15,257 nucleotides of DNA from Candidatus Delongbacteria bacterium (GTDB taxonomy: Bacteria; CAIWAD01; BS150m-G50), in assembly GCA_016784425.1 (NCBI GenBank), contig JADHUQ010000034.1, positions 1-15,257 on the forward strand. The letters are read 5' to 3'. Made by a program: the position numbers and the translations under genes. This document shows, one piece after another, positions 7,789 through 15,257 of this stretch. The notes below the pieces were generated by a model that had not been told where the DNA came from, searched no databases, and saw only the letters and a program-made list of their open reading frames with translations. The first letter of the stretch is position 1. Every line of letters starts with the position of its first letter.

Positions 7789-8520
7789 TCAGGGGACTGT
7801 TTCCTCCACCTCCACCAGCATTGTATCACGCACATCGTGCTCAAACTGTAGTAACCAGCCGTCGATGATAAATGATCCGGAATAACCTTCGGCATCAAAT
7901 GAGATCTCCGCCTCACCGTTGTGATTGGTTTGAACCAGGCCGGTGACCGAACCATAGGGGGGGAAGACACTGAAGTTGAGTGATTGCTGTGCCAGCGGAT
8001 TCAGGCGATCGTCACGCAGGGAGACCGACAGTACGATATCGACGGTGGTATCGGTCATACTGGTGTCAGGTGGCAAAGTCAGCAGCGGTCGTTTGTGCAG
8101 CATGACGGAGACGCTGTCACCGCCATAACCGGCTGTCGCTTCCGCAATGAGCCACAGGTGACCGGAAGGGGAGAGATCACTGACAAAGAGACCGGAAACC
8201 CTGCCGGGGGGATTATTGGTCGACTCCACACTGGGATTGACGAAGTAACCTCCAGCTTCATCCTGTTGACGGACGCGCCAGCAGGCCCGTAGATCCGGTT
8301 GCGGCTCACCATCCCGCCAGGTAAAGGCGATGATCTCAATCGCCAGTGAATCCAGCCCGATTACGGTTGTCGGGGCATAAGTGATGATGACACTGTCGGC
8401 AGTGCGTGAGACGTTGTCATCATCGTCAATGTAATCGTCCGGATAGGTGCGCAGATCACAACCTGTCACCAGTAGAATAACTGGCAGTAGTACCAGGTTC
8501 AAGAAGATGAATCTCAACAC
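7789..8520 (-). CDS. Lipoprotein with Ig-like (invasin/Big-1-like) domains
   Basis: A 243-residue predicted lipoprotein. The frame begins at GTG 8520, followed directly by TTG 8517. AGGAGG (8522-8527) lies one base before GTG and four before TTG, so TTG 8517 (giving MRFIFLN) is the likelier start and GTG the longer alternative. The lipobox is L17-V-T-G-C21 (GTG numbering), followed by an acidic linker, YPDDYIDDDDN. Two beta-rich segments follow, about 40-123 and 125-240. The second shows the Big-1/invasin pattern: LRDDRLNPLAQQSLNFSV, then GSVTGLVQTNHNGEAEISF. These Ig-like modules usually serve as surface spacers or adhesins. It lies 127 bases after dtd on the same strand, so read-through from the dtd operon is possible. 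Its precise role is unknown. Confidence 0.78.
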   Translation of the reverse strand: MLRFIFLNLVLLPVILLVTGCDLRTYPDDYIDDDDNVSRTADSVIITYAPTTVIGLDSLAIEIIAFTWRDGEPQPDLRACWRVRQQDEAGGYFVNPSVESTNNPPGRVSGLFVSDLSPSGHLWLIAEATAGYGGDSVSVMLHKRPLLTLPPDTSMTDTTVDIVLSVSLRDDRLNPLAQQSLNFSVFPPYGSVTGLVQTNHNGEAEISFDAEGYSGSFIIDGWLLQFEHDVRDTMLVEVEETVP

Positions 8521-8534
8521 TCCTCCTCTCTGAA

Positions 8535-8561
8535 TGCAGACTGCGGGGGCAGTCAGCTGCA
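8535..8561 (-). promoter_or_regulatory. Hairpin just upstream of the lipoprotein ribosome binding site
   Basis: GACTGC (8539-8544) and GCAGTC (8549-8554) form a 6-bp stem closed by a GGGG loop on the plus strand. TGCA/TGCA (8535-8538 with 8558-8561) extends it past a 3-base bulge. Its edge is five bases from the purine-rich ribosome binding segment (8521-8530). No T-run follows. It directly abuts the palindrome AGACCGGTCT (8561-8570). Confidence 0.35.
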
Positions 8562-8569
8562 GACCGGTC

Positions 8570-8603
8570 TCAAAACGGTGACTGGTTACGCCCCTGATGA
8601 TCG
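8570..8603 (-). repeat. Second copy of the dtd 3' end (34 bp)
   Basis: Matches 8648-8681 at 33 of 34 positions, as a direct repeat offset by 78 bp (26 codons). Read on the minus strand in the dtd frame it encodes DHQGRNQSPF and TGA, exactly the last ten residues and stop of dtd. The one difference is CGC to CGT, both Arg. The perfect palindrome AGACCGGTCT (8561-8570) sits at its outer end. It is not part of any assigned gene. Confidence 0.9.
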
Positions 8604-8647
8604 GGCCAGACTAAATCGCGGTTAAAAGCTGCCGCCTCGGACAGGAA

Positions 8648-8681
8648 TCAAAACGGTGACTGGTTGCGCCCCTGATGATCG
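8648..8681 (-). repeat. First copy of the 34-bp repeat, within the dtd 3' end
   Basis: This copy supplies the last ten codons of dtd and its TGA stop. Its partner is at 8570-8603. Confidence 0.9.
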
Positions 8682-9115
8682 CTGTCCAACAGGATTGTGA
8701 CCGGACCGCTGTTCAACAGCTCGACCTCCATCATGTCGCCGAATTCCCCGCTCTGAACAGCGATACCCAGTTCCTGCAGACGGCTGAGAAACCGTTCGTA
8801 AAGCGGAACCGCGATATCGGGCGGTGCGGAGCGGGTGTAGGAGGGACGATTGCCCCTACGGGTATCGCCATAAAGGGTGAACTGTGATACAACCAGCGCC
8901 TGCCCGCCCTGTTGCAGCAGCGAAAGGTTCATCACCCCCGCCTTGTCGTCAAAAATACGCAGGTGAACGATTTTCTGAACCAGCCACTCCAGCTGCTCAT
9001 CCTGGTCAGTCTGGGTGACTGCCAGCAGAATCAACACACCGGTCCCGATCCGGCGGCAGACACCGGATGATAACTTCACCTGGGCACGGGTAACCCTCTG
9101 TACAACTGCCCGCAT
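8648..9115 (-). CDS. dtd: D-aminoacyl-tRNA deacylase
   Basis: A 155-residue cytoplasmic enzyme that hydrolyses D-amino acids (and glycine from tRNA-Ala) off mischarged tRNA, recycling the tRNA. It starts with MRAVVQRVTRAQV, as expected for the family. It carries the catalytic SQFT motif (77-80), GNRPSY (88-93) and the cross-subunit NSGPVT motif (135-140, Gly137-Pro138). Bacterial Dtd is usually about 145-150 residues and stops near the LDS that follows GPVT; here a tail, DHQGRNQSPF, follows, and the DNA encoding it is duplicated downstream. The ATG (9113-9115) shares one base with the dnaE stop (TGATG). The only Shine-Dalgarno-like sequence, GGTGG, is ten bases away, so translation probably depends on coupling to dnaE. 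Last gene of the tightly packed operon. Confidence 0.96.
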   Translation of the reverse strand: MRAVVQRVTRAQVKLSSGVCRRIGTGVLILLAVTQTDQDEQLEWLVQKIVHLRIFDDKAGVMNLSLLQQGGQALVVSQFTLYGDTRRGNRPSYTRSAPPDIAVPLYERFLSRLQELGIAVQSGEFGDMMEVELLNSGPVTILLDSDHQGRNQSPF

Positions 9116-12100
9116 CAGTCGAGTACCACCCGACGTGGCTGAACCAGCTGTTTCAGCTCGGTGATAAGATCATTGGTCACTTTCACGCTGTATTTCTCCG
9201 ATTGCAGGGTCAACTGTTTATCATCGCTCGCGGCGAGCAGAAACCGCAACCGCGTCTCACCCGGATGGTTGAGACAGATCGTCTCCAGCTTGTTGATCAG
9301 CTCCTCCGGCAACAAATCCTCTTCAAGATCGAGGGTGATCCGCCGGGCCAGTTTCTCTTTGACCTGTTCCAGCGGCAGCACCTGCTCCACCGTCACGATC
9401 AGGTCATCCTCCCGGCTGGTCAGGCGTCCCTTTATTGACAGCAGGGCACCATCCACGATCAGTTCCTGGAACTGCTGTATCATCTCGTCGAACATCCTCA
9501 TCTTGACCCCACCGGTCATATCATCAAGCTGGAACAGAATCATAGGTTTATTCCGGCTCTTGATGACCCGGCGGCTGACAGCGGAAACAATCCCGGACAG
9601 ACGCACCACGGTGCCATCGGTTACCTGTGCAAGCCGTCCCAGCGATACGGTTGAAAAGAAGCGGACCTCATCGTCGTACAACAGCAGGGGATGACCGGAA
9701 ACATAGAAACCGAGCAGTTCCATCTCCCGGGCCAGCTTTTCCAACTCCGGCCACTCCGGGAGGTCAGGCAGCACCGGTTTGAGTACCACCCCCTCCTGCT
9801 GCTCCCACTCATCAAACAGACTTATCTGGTTGCGGGCTCGCTCTTCCGCCAGCACTTCTGCGTAGCGGAGCGCGTCTTCGAGCGCATGCATCATCTGGGA
9901 CCGATTTCCCGGCAGGCAGTCGAGTGCGCCGGCCTGAATCAGCGACTCCAGCATACGGCGGGGGACTTTCTTCAAATCAATCCGGCTGACCAGGTCGAGC
10001 AGATCGGTGAACTCCCCCTGGAGCTGCCGCTCGTCCACAATTGCCTGAATACCGTTGCGTCCCACATTCTTGATGGCGGAGAGGCCATAGTACACTTTGC
10101 GGTCCCTGACATCAAAGGTATGGGTACTCTTGTTGATATCGGGATAGATAATCTCTATTCCAAGCCGCTCCGCTTCAGCCCTAAACAGCGCCAGCTCCTC
10201 CAGCTCTTCGGTGGCGCTCATCACTGCGGCCATATACTCGGCGGGATAGTGCACCTTGAGCCAGGCGGTCTGGTAGGCCAGCCAGGTATAGGCAGCGGCA
10301 TGTGATTTGTTGAAGCCGTAATTGGAGAATTTGTAGATCAACTGCCAGATCACTTCCGCCGTATCTGGTTGTACCCCCTTGGCAGCCGCACCCTCCAGAA
10401 ATTCAGGCTTCATCTCATCCATGATGGCAACCTTCTTCTTGCCCATGGCGCGCCGTAGAATATCCGCTTTGCCGAGGGAGAAACCGCCAATCTCTGAGAC
10501 CACCTGCATCACCTGTTCCTGGTAGACGATGACACCATAGGTATTCTGCAACAGCGGTGCCAGCAGGTAGTGGGCGTACTCGATCGGTTCCCGCCCATGT
10601 TTACGGGCGATGAAGGTGCCGATATTGTCCATCGGACCGGGTCGGTAAAGAGCGTTCATGGCAATCAGTTCTTCGAGAAAAGAGGGTTGCAGCTTCTTAA
10701 GATTTTCCCGCATACCGCTGCTTTCAAACTGGAATATGCCGATCGTTTCACCTTTGCAGAACAGCTCGAAAACAGCCTTGTCATCCTTGGGGATGGTGTT
10801 GATATCTACTTCGATACCACGCTGCTGAATCCGTTCGAGGGCACCATCGACGATACTGAGGGTCTTCAGTCCCAGGAAGTCCATTTTGAGCAGACCCATC
10901 TCTTCGATGTAGTTGAGGTCGTACTGGGTGAGGACATCATCTTCGATGGAGCGGGCCAGCGGCAGGTAGTTGGTCAGGGCGTCAGGGGCGATGACAACCC
11001 CGGCGGCATGTTTACCGATGGTACTGTTGAAGTTTTCCAGCACCCGGGAGTGCTGCAGCCAGTTCGAGTAGAGTTCATCCCCCTCGAAAGCTTTGCGCAG
11101 CTCCGGACTGAGTTCCAGACCCTCATCCAGAGAGCCGGCTACATCCGGAAACAGTTTGCTGACCCGATTAGCTTCCCCGAAAGGAACCCCGAGGGCACGG
11201 GCGACCCCTTTGATGGCCGCTTTTGGTTTCATACGGTTGAAGGTTATTATCTGGGCGACATTGTCGACACCATACTTCTGTTTGACATACTCGTACACCT
11301 CCCCGCGGTGCAGATCGTCAAAATCGATATCGATGTCGGGCATGGTCACCCGCTCCGGATTGAGAAAGCGCTCAAACAGCAGTCCGTATTCCAGCGGATC
11401 GATATCGGTGATGCCCAGAACATAGGCGACCAGAGAACCTGCAGCGGAACCACGCCCGGGACCGACATGGCAATTGTGCCGACGGGCATGGTTTATGAAG
11501 TCCTGCACGATCAGCATATAGGCGGCAAAACCCATATCCTGGATGACCTTGATCTCGTAGTTAAGCCGTTCCAGCTGTTCATGCCCATTCTCAGGATAAC
11601 GCTGGCGAAATCCTGCATGCGCCTTCTCTGCAAAGTACTCCTCGATGGTGGTCGACTCGCTCTCCGGGGGAATGGGAAAGCGGGGCAGATGGTACTTGCC
11701 GAATTCCAGCTGCAGATCAATCCGCTCGGCGATAGCGACTGTCACATCTATCGCGTCAGGTGTATCCTCAAACAACCGGCGCATCTCCGCCTCGCTCTTG
11801 AAGTAGAGCTGATCGGTGTTGTACTGGATATCATGCGGATTGTGCACCCGCTGCTCTTTCATACAGAGCAATACATCATGTGAGAGGTAGTGCTCTTTTT
11901 CGATATAGTGGATGTCGTTGGTGGCAACCAGTGGAATTGACAGTTCCCGGCTCAGTGCAATCATCTTGTGGCGGGCTTTGTCTTCCCGGGCGAGGCTGTG
12001 ATTCTGGATCTCGAAGAAGTAATCGTCACCGAACAGCTCCCGGAACTCCAGGGCCCGGTTTCGCGCAGCTTCATCCTGATCCTCTATCAGCAACAGGTTA

Positions 12101-12543
12101 ACTTCGCCGCTGATACAGGCGGAGAGACAGATGAGACCCTCGTGATACTTTTTCAGAATTTCCCAGTCGATGCGCGGCTTGTAGTAGAAACCCTCGAGGT
12201 AACTGAGGGAAGATAGTCGTGTCAGATTGCGGTAACCGGTGTGATCCTTGGCCAGCAGCACCAGATGGAAATAATTGCGTCGCCGGTTACCGTCGGGACG
12301 TTCCTTGCCCCCCCTGTCATGCCGACTCCCGGGAGCAATATAGACTTCGCACCCGACAATCGGCTTGACACCCTGTTTCCGCGCGGCGAGATAGAACTCC
12401 ATCGCACCAAACATGTTACCATGGTCAGTTAACGCCACGGCCGGCATCTCCAGCTCAACGGTTTTTCTCACCAGGTTTTTGATGCTGGCGGCACCGTCCA
12501 GAATGCTATAGTCGGAATGATTGTGCAGATGGACAAAACCCAT
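9115..12543 (-). CDS. dnaE: DNA polymerase III alpha subunit (replicative polymerase)
   Basis: A 1142-residue catalytic subunit of the replicative polymerase (E. coli DnaE is 1160). The N-terminal PHP domain (about 3-215) has a full-looking set of metal ligands: H5-L-H7-N-H9, D40-H41, E66, H93 and N209-D210-I-H212. E. coli DnaE has lost several of these. The polymerase core carries GPGRGSAAGS (371-380), PDIDIDF with D403 and D405, and the third catalytic Asp at D555 (MDFLGLKTL). Helix-hairpin-helix and tandem linker regions follow. A clamp-binding motif, QISLF, lies at 906-910, and an OB fold spans about 985-1070. ATG 12543 is nine bases past the recN stop, and AAGGAAA spans that stop, so the two are co-translated. 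No epsilon-type exonuclease domain is fused. It is full length with no lesions. Confidence 0.98.
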   Translation of the reverse strand: MGFVHLHNHSDYSILDGAASIKNLVRKTVELEMPAVALTDHGNMFGAMEFYLAARKQGVKPIVGCEVYIAPGSRHDRGGKERPDGNRRRNYFHLVLLAKDHTGYRNLTRLSSLSYLEGFYYKPRIDWEILKKYHEGLICLSACISGEVNLLLIEDQDEAARNRALEFRELFGDDYFFEIQNHSLAREDKARHKMIALSRELSIPLVATNDIHYIEKEHYLSHDVLLCMKEQRVHNPHDIQYNTDQLYFKSEAEMRRLFEDTPDAIDVTVAIAERIDLQLEFGKYHLPRFPIPPESESTTIEEYFAEKAHAGFRQRYPENGHEQLERLNYEIKVIQDMGFAAYMLIVQDFINHARRHNCHVGPGRGSAAGSLVAYVLGITDIDPLEYGLLFERFLNPERVTMPDIDIDFDDLHRGEVYEYVKQKYGVDNVAQIITFNRMKPKAAIKGVARALGVPFGEANRVSKLFPDVAGSLDEGLELSPELRKAFEGDELYSNWLQHSRVLENFNSTIGKHAAGVVIAPDALTNYLPLARSIEDDVLTQYDLNYIEEMGLLKMDFLGLKTLSIVDGALERIQQRGIEVDINTIPKDDKAVFELFCKGETIGIFQFESSGMRENLKKLQPSFLEELIAMNALYRPGPMDNIGTFIARKHGREPIEYAHYLLAPLLQNTYGVIVYQEQVMQVVSEIGGFSLGKADILRRAMGKKKVAIMDEMKPEFLEGAAAKGVQPDTAEVIWQLIYKFSNYGFNKSHAAAYTWLAYQTAWLKVHYPAEYMAAVMSATEELEELALFRAEAERLGIEIIYPDINKSTHTFDVRDRKVYYGLSAIKNVGRNGIQAIVDERQLQGEFTDLLDLVSRIDLKKVPRRMLESLIQAGALDCLPGNRSQMMHALEDALRYAEVLAEERARNQISLFDEWEQQEGVVLKPVLPDLPEWPELEKLAREMELLGFYVSGHPLLLYDDEVRFFSTVSLGRLAQVTDGTVVRLSGIVSAVSRRVIKSRNKPMILFQLDDMTGGVKMRMFDEMIQQFQELIVDGALLSIKGRLTSREDDLIVTVEQVLPLEQVKEKLARRITLDLEEDLLPEELINKLETICLNHPGETRLRFLLAASDDKQLTLQSEKYSVKVTNDLITELKQLVQPRRVVLD

Positions 12544-12552
12544 GCTGTTTCC

Positions 12553-14211
12553 TTACTTGACCACGTTTGGTGACAGCAGCTTTCTAGCGTACTCCCGGTC
12601 GGTAGGGGACACTTCGGTGCCACCTACCAGCAGAGCCAGTTCTTCTATCCGTCGTTGCCGATCGAGCGGCTCCACCCTGATCCGGGTGAGACTGTCGGTA
12701 GTATCCTTGATGACGGCCAGGTGATGGTTCGCCAGGGCGGCGATCTGTGGCAGGTGGGTAATGCAGATGACCTGTCTTGTCTGTGCCAGCGCCTGCAGTC
12801 GCTTCCCGACTGCAACTGCTGCCTTACCGGAAACACCGCGATCGATCTCATCGAATACCAGCACATTTTGTGGCTCAAAGTCGGCACTAATCGATTTCAA
12901 AGCCAACATGACCCGGGACAATTCTCCACCGGAAGCGACCTCCTCGAGTGGTTCAGCCGACATACCGGGATTGGTCGCGATCCGGAATTCACATTGCTCA
13001 CTGCCATCGGCGTGGGGTAACTCCACCCGGGGGACGAGTCGCACTTCCAGACCGCTGCCCTCTATTCCCAGCTCACGCAGCAGTGGATTGACTTGACGGG
13101 CGATCTGCTCGCCGGTAAGGTGTCGGGTATGACTGAGCCTGTCGGCTGCCTGCAGCAGCTCCGCCTGCTGTTGCTCCTTTCTGGTTGCGAGTTGTGCGCT
13201 TTGCTGTTGCAGTTCCTGCAGATCCAGTCGATCTGTCTCCAATACCGCCTGGCGTTGTAAAACCTGTGCCAGGGTCGGACCATACTTTCTTTTCAATCCA
13301 CCGATCAGCTCCAGCCGCTGCCTGATCTCCTCCAGACGCTCCGGCCGGTGTTCAACTCTGTCGGCGAGAACAGACACCTGCTGTGACACATCATCAACGC
13401 CGATAACAGCCTCCCGCAGGGTCTGCAGGGCTTCGGCACCGAGATTACTCTGTGATACAATACGCTCCAGTGCTTTCTGTACCTGGTAGAGCGAGGTACG
13501 GACTGAATCATCCTCCCCGTCAAGGATCTGTCTGACCTGCGCGATATCGTGCAGAATGGTTTCAGCGTTGGTCAGCAGTTGCTCTGCCTGCTGCAGCTCG
13601 GTATCCTCGTCGGGTAACAGCTGTGCAGCCTGCAGTTCCCGCAGTTGAAACTGGTGCAGCTCCCTTTGCTCAAGCTGTTGCAGGAGTTTTGCTTCCAGTT
13701 CCTTCAAATGCCGAGCCGTCTCCCGCCAGGCTTGCCAGGCCAGGTCGTATGCGGTTCTGGCTCCCCCGGCTCCCTCAAAGGAATCTACATAGGCGGTGTG
13801 ATATTTTTTGTGGAGCAGCAGACTCAGGTCATTCTGGGCGTGAAAGTCCACCAGTCGACTACCCAGTTGCCGCACCAGTTTCATCCGCACCGGGGTGTCG
13901 TTGATGAAAAAGCGGGAGCTGTGATCCGGCCTGATCTCACGTCGCACCTGCAGGGTGGGCAAAAGTTCCAGATCCTCGGCTGCAAGCAGTGGATTGAGGT
14001 GATCCGCCTGAAATTCACATTCCATGATACTCTTGCGGCTGCTGTCTGCGGCTGCCAGAAGCCGGCGGCTACCCAGCGCAGCTTCAATAGCAGCCACTAG
14101 TACTGACTTGCCACTACCGGTAGCCCCGGTGATGATATTCAGTCCAGGGGCAAAGGCGATTTCCAGTGAGTCGGAGTAGAAGTAGTTGGTCAGGCGAAGA
14201 TTTGTCAGCAT
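12553..14211 (-). CDS. recN: DNA repair ATPase RecN
   Basis: A 552-residue SMC-like ATPase that acts early in repair of DNA double-strand breaks; family length is about 550. It carries Walker A GATGSGKS (29-36), a Q-loop segment FHAQND (123-128), a central coiled coil (about 150-380, rich in Gln, Leu and Glu), ABC signature ASGGELSRVMLALK (426-439), Walker B VLVFDEID (450-457) and the H-loop THLPQI (485-490). Most RecN have GETGAGKS and IHGQHE at the first two positions, so these are mild variants with the catalytic Lys and Gln kept. ATG 14211 follows the upstream TGA after one base (TGAGATG). No good Shine-Dalgarno sequence is seen, so translation likely depends on coupling to the preceding propeller gene. 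It is followed after nine bases by dnaE. Confidence 0.96.
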   Translation of the reverse strand: MLTNLRLTNYFYSDSLEIAFAPGLNIITGATGSGKSVLVAAIEAALGSRRLLAAADSSRKSIMECEFQADHLNPLLAAEDLELLPTLQVRREIRPDHSSRFFINDTPVRMKLVRQLGSRLVDFHAQNDLSLLLHKKYHTAYVDSFEGAGGARTAYDLAWQAWRETARHLKELEAKLLQQLEQRELHQFQLRELQAAQLLPDEDTELQQAEQLLTNAETILHDIAQVRQILDGEDDSVRTSLYQVQKALERIVSQSNLGAEALQTLREAVIGVDDVSQQVSVLADRVEHRPERLEEIRQRLELIGGLKRKYGPTLAQVLQRQAVLETDRLDLQELQQQSAQLATRKEQQQAELLQAADRLSHTRHLTGEQIARQVNPLLRELGIEGSGLEVRLVPRVELPHADGSEQCEFRIATNPGMSAEPLEEVASGGELSRVMLALKSISADFEPQNVLVFDEIDRGVSGKAAVAVGKRLQALAQTRQVICITHLPQIAALANHHLAVIKDTTDSLTRIRVEPLDRQRRIEELALLVGGTEVSPTDREYARKLLSPNVVK

Positions 14212-14212
14212 C

Positions 14213-15257
14213 TCAACGTATCACGGCGATTTTTCCGGTAGCTTTACCCTGGCTCCCGGATAGTAGAATGACATAAATGCCGCTGGGAACCAGTTCAGCG
14301 TTTTCGGCGCGACCGTCCCAGCCCTGATCGATCTGGACACCGCTGAACCGCCGTACCAGTTTGCCGGAGGGGGTGTAGACTGCAGCGGTAGAATAACGGG
14401 ATACCTCCTCTGGTGGGAAACGGAGACGGTCGTGTTGCCCCGGACGAAACGGATTGGGGTAAGGATGTACCACATCCGGTTGTGCTTCAGGGTGCTCCGC
14501 CAGACCGGTAGGCATAATAAAAATACCCCGCCCCGTAACTACGGCAGCAACTCCGTCCAGCGGATTGAAATCGAGCGCCCGCACGTTGCTCCAGGGGATA
14601 CCGGTTACAGCTTCTGTATAGTGCTCGGTAAACAGGAAGGTTGAAACATCCAGCAGATCGAGACCGTCGTCGGTGCCAACCCAGAGGCGGTTGCGTGGAT
14701 CAACAGCCAGACAATAAACAGTTTCGCTACTGAGACCCTGCACATAAAGGAGTCGATTGAAGAGGGTGGGATCCCCCAGGAATACCGATGAATAATAGAG
14801 ACCCTCAGTGGTTGCGACCCAGAAGTTGCCGTCGAGATCGCTGCGCATGGTGGTGATAAAACCACTGGAGCCGGAGATCCCCCCGTTGTACTCCTCCTCT
14901 GCCAGTGAGATCTCGGTAACCTGCAGGCTATCCTGTTCCCAGACAGGCGGGGTGGAGTCATATTCCAGCAGGCCATAGATATCTTTGCTGGAGCTTCCCC
15001 AGTCTCCCGCACCACCCGCACCGGAGAGAATTGCTCCGGCACCAGCCCAGATATTGCCGTTCTGCTCGGCGTAAAGTGAATAGAGGTTTGTTTCCGGGAG
15101 AGCCAGGTAGTGGAAAGAGGTGGAATCGGAAATATGGATCTCTGCTGGAATCACAACCAGCACCGAATCGTTGAGGGTACGATTGTTAAGTACCCAGATA
15201 TTCCCCTGCGGATCCTCGGAAAGCCCGGCTGTGATCGGGTAATTCGGCAGCGGTCCA
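14213..15257 (-). CDS. Secreted propeller protein with FlgD-like C-terminal tail (5' end outside window)
   Basis: The C-terminal 347 residues are visible; the frame is open to the window edge, so the start and any signal peptide lie outside. A GTG at 15163 is internal, not the start. The body carries short repeats typical of two-component-regulator / ligand-binding propeller blades: DPQGNIWVLNN, QNGNIWAGAG, DLDGNFWVATTEGLYY and DPRNRLWVGTDDGLDLL, plus a degenerate one (PLDGVAAVVTGRGIFIM). The last 80 or so residues form a FlgD-like / type IX-style sorting domain: HPYPNPFRPGQ, AAVYTPSGKLVRRF, WDGRAENAELVPSGIYVILL, ending GKIAVIR. Such tails usually mark surface or secreted proteins in FCB-type bacteria. 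It is the first visible gene of the unit that continues with recN, dnaE and dtd; its ligand is unknown. Confidence 0.85.
   Translation of the reverse strand, partial: GPLPNYPITAGLSEDPQGNIWVLNNRTLNDSVLVVIPAEIHISDSTSFHYLALPETNLYSLYAEQNGNIWAGAGAILSGAGGAGDWGSSSKDIYGLLEYDSTPPVWEQDSLQVTEISLAEEEYNGGISGSSGFITTMRSDLDGNFWVATTEGLYYSSVFLGDPTLFNRLLYVQGLSSETVYCLAVDPRNRLWVGTDDGLDLLDVSTFLFTEHYTEAVTGIPWSNVRALDFNPLDGVAAVVTGRGIFIMPTGLAEHPEAQPDVVHPYPNPFRPGQHDRLRFPPEEVSRYSTAAVYTPSGKLVRRFSGVQIDQGWDGRAENAELVPSGIYVILLSGSQGKATGKIAVIR

Noticed and set aside
7687..7851. A 54-codon plus-strand frame starting MTWRKRFKYPDDLL
   Set aside because: It overlaps the 3' end of the lipoprotein gene in antisense and has only a poor ribosome binding site (GGTGGA, 6 bases off). 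No family is recognised. It could be a gene remnant but the evidence is too thin.
8570..8681. CRISPR array or mobile element at the 34-bp repeats
   Set aside because: There are only two copies separated by 44 bases, no cas, integrase or transposase gene is nearby, and one copy is coding sequence.
10570..11883. A 437-codon open frame on the plus strand opposite dnaE
   Set aside because: It lies wholly antisense to the conserved polymerase core, has no recognisable product, and is explained by codon bias of dnaE.

Overview
The window suggests a bacterium of the FCB superphylum or a neighbouring candidate phylum (the kind of lineage that includes Cloacimonadota, Latescibacterota, Zixibacteria and Marinimicrobia). 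The reasons are a secreted propeller protein with a FlgD-like / type IX-like C-terminal tail, a PorV/TraF-type outer-membrane barrel protein, several lipoproteins with Asp-rich calcium-type loops, and a secreted phosphoesterase with OB-fold and cohesin-like modules. Most genes have clear Shine-Dalgarno sequences, unlike typical Bacteroidetes. The lineage is inferred from domain style only; no rRNA or tRNA gene is visible.

Layout. Positions 1-256 hold no convincing gene and form the upstream region of a two-gene plus-strand unit: a TPR-type lipoprotein with EF-hand-like loops (257-1285), then a PorV/TraF-like outer-membrane protein (1428-2558). This unit converges on the minus-strand genes at 2559-2652, where a 14-bp hairpin can end transcription from both sides. 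From there to the right edge every gene is on the minus strand. In transcription order from the right these are a 5'-truncated secreted propeller protein (14213-15257), recN (12553-14211), dnaE (9115-12543), dtd (8648-9115), an Ig-like-domain lipoprotein (7789-8520 or 8517), a 600-residue exported, probably barrel-forming protein (5609-7411) and an 871-residue exported metallophosphoesterase (2653-5268).

The first four minus-strand genes are packed with gaps of 1 and 9 bases and an overlap of 1 base, so they look like one translationally coupled operon. It joins a surface protein to replication (DnaE), double-strand-break repair (RecN) and removal of D-amino acids from tRNA (Dtd). The next three genes are spaced out. 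Each has a hairpin in its leader just upstream of the ribosome binding site, and the 600-residue gene ends in a good intrinsic terminator (5503-5539). The surface proteins probably act in the envelope, but no substrate can be read from the sequence.

The most unusual structure is at the dtd 3' end. The last 34 bases of dtd, which encode a tail extending past the usual Dtd C-terminus plus the stop codon, are repeated 78 bp downstream with one difference. The repeat is in the same reading frame, the one difference is synonymous, and the frame between the two stops is open. I see no CRISPR array, transposase, phage gene or other clear defence or mobile system.
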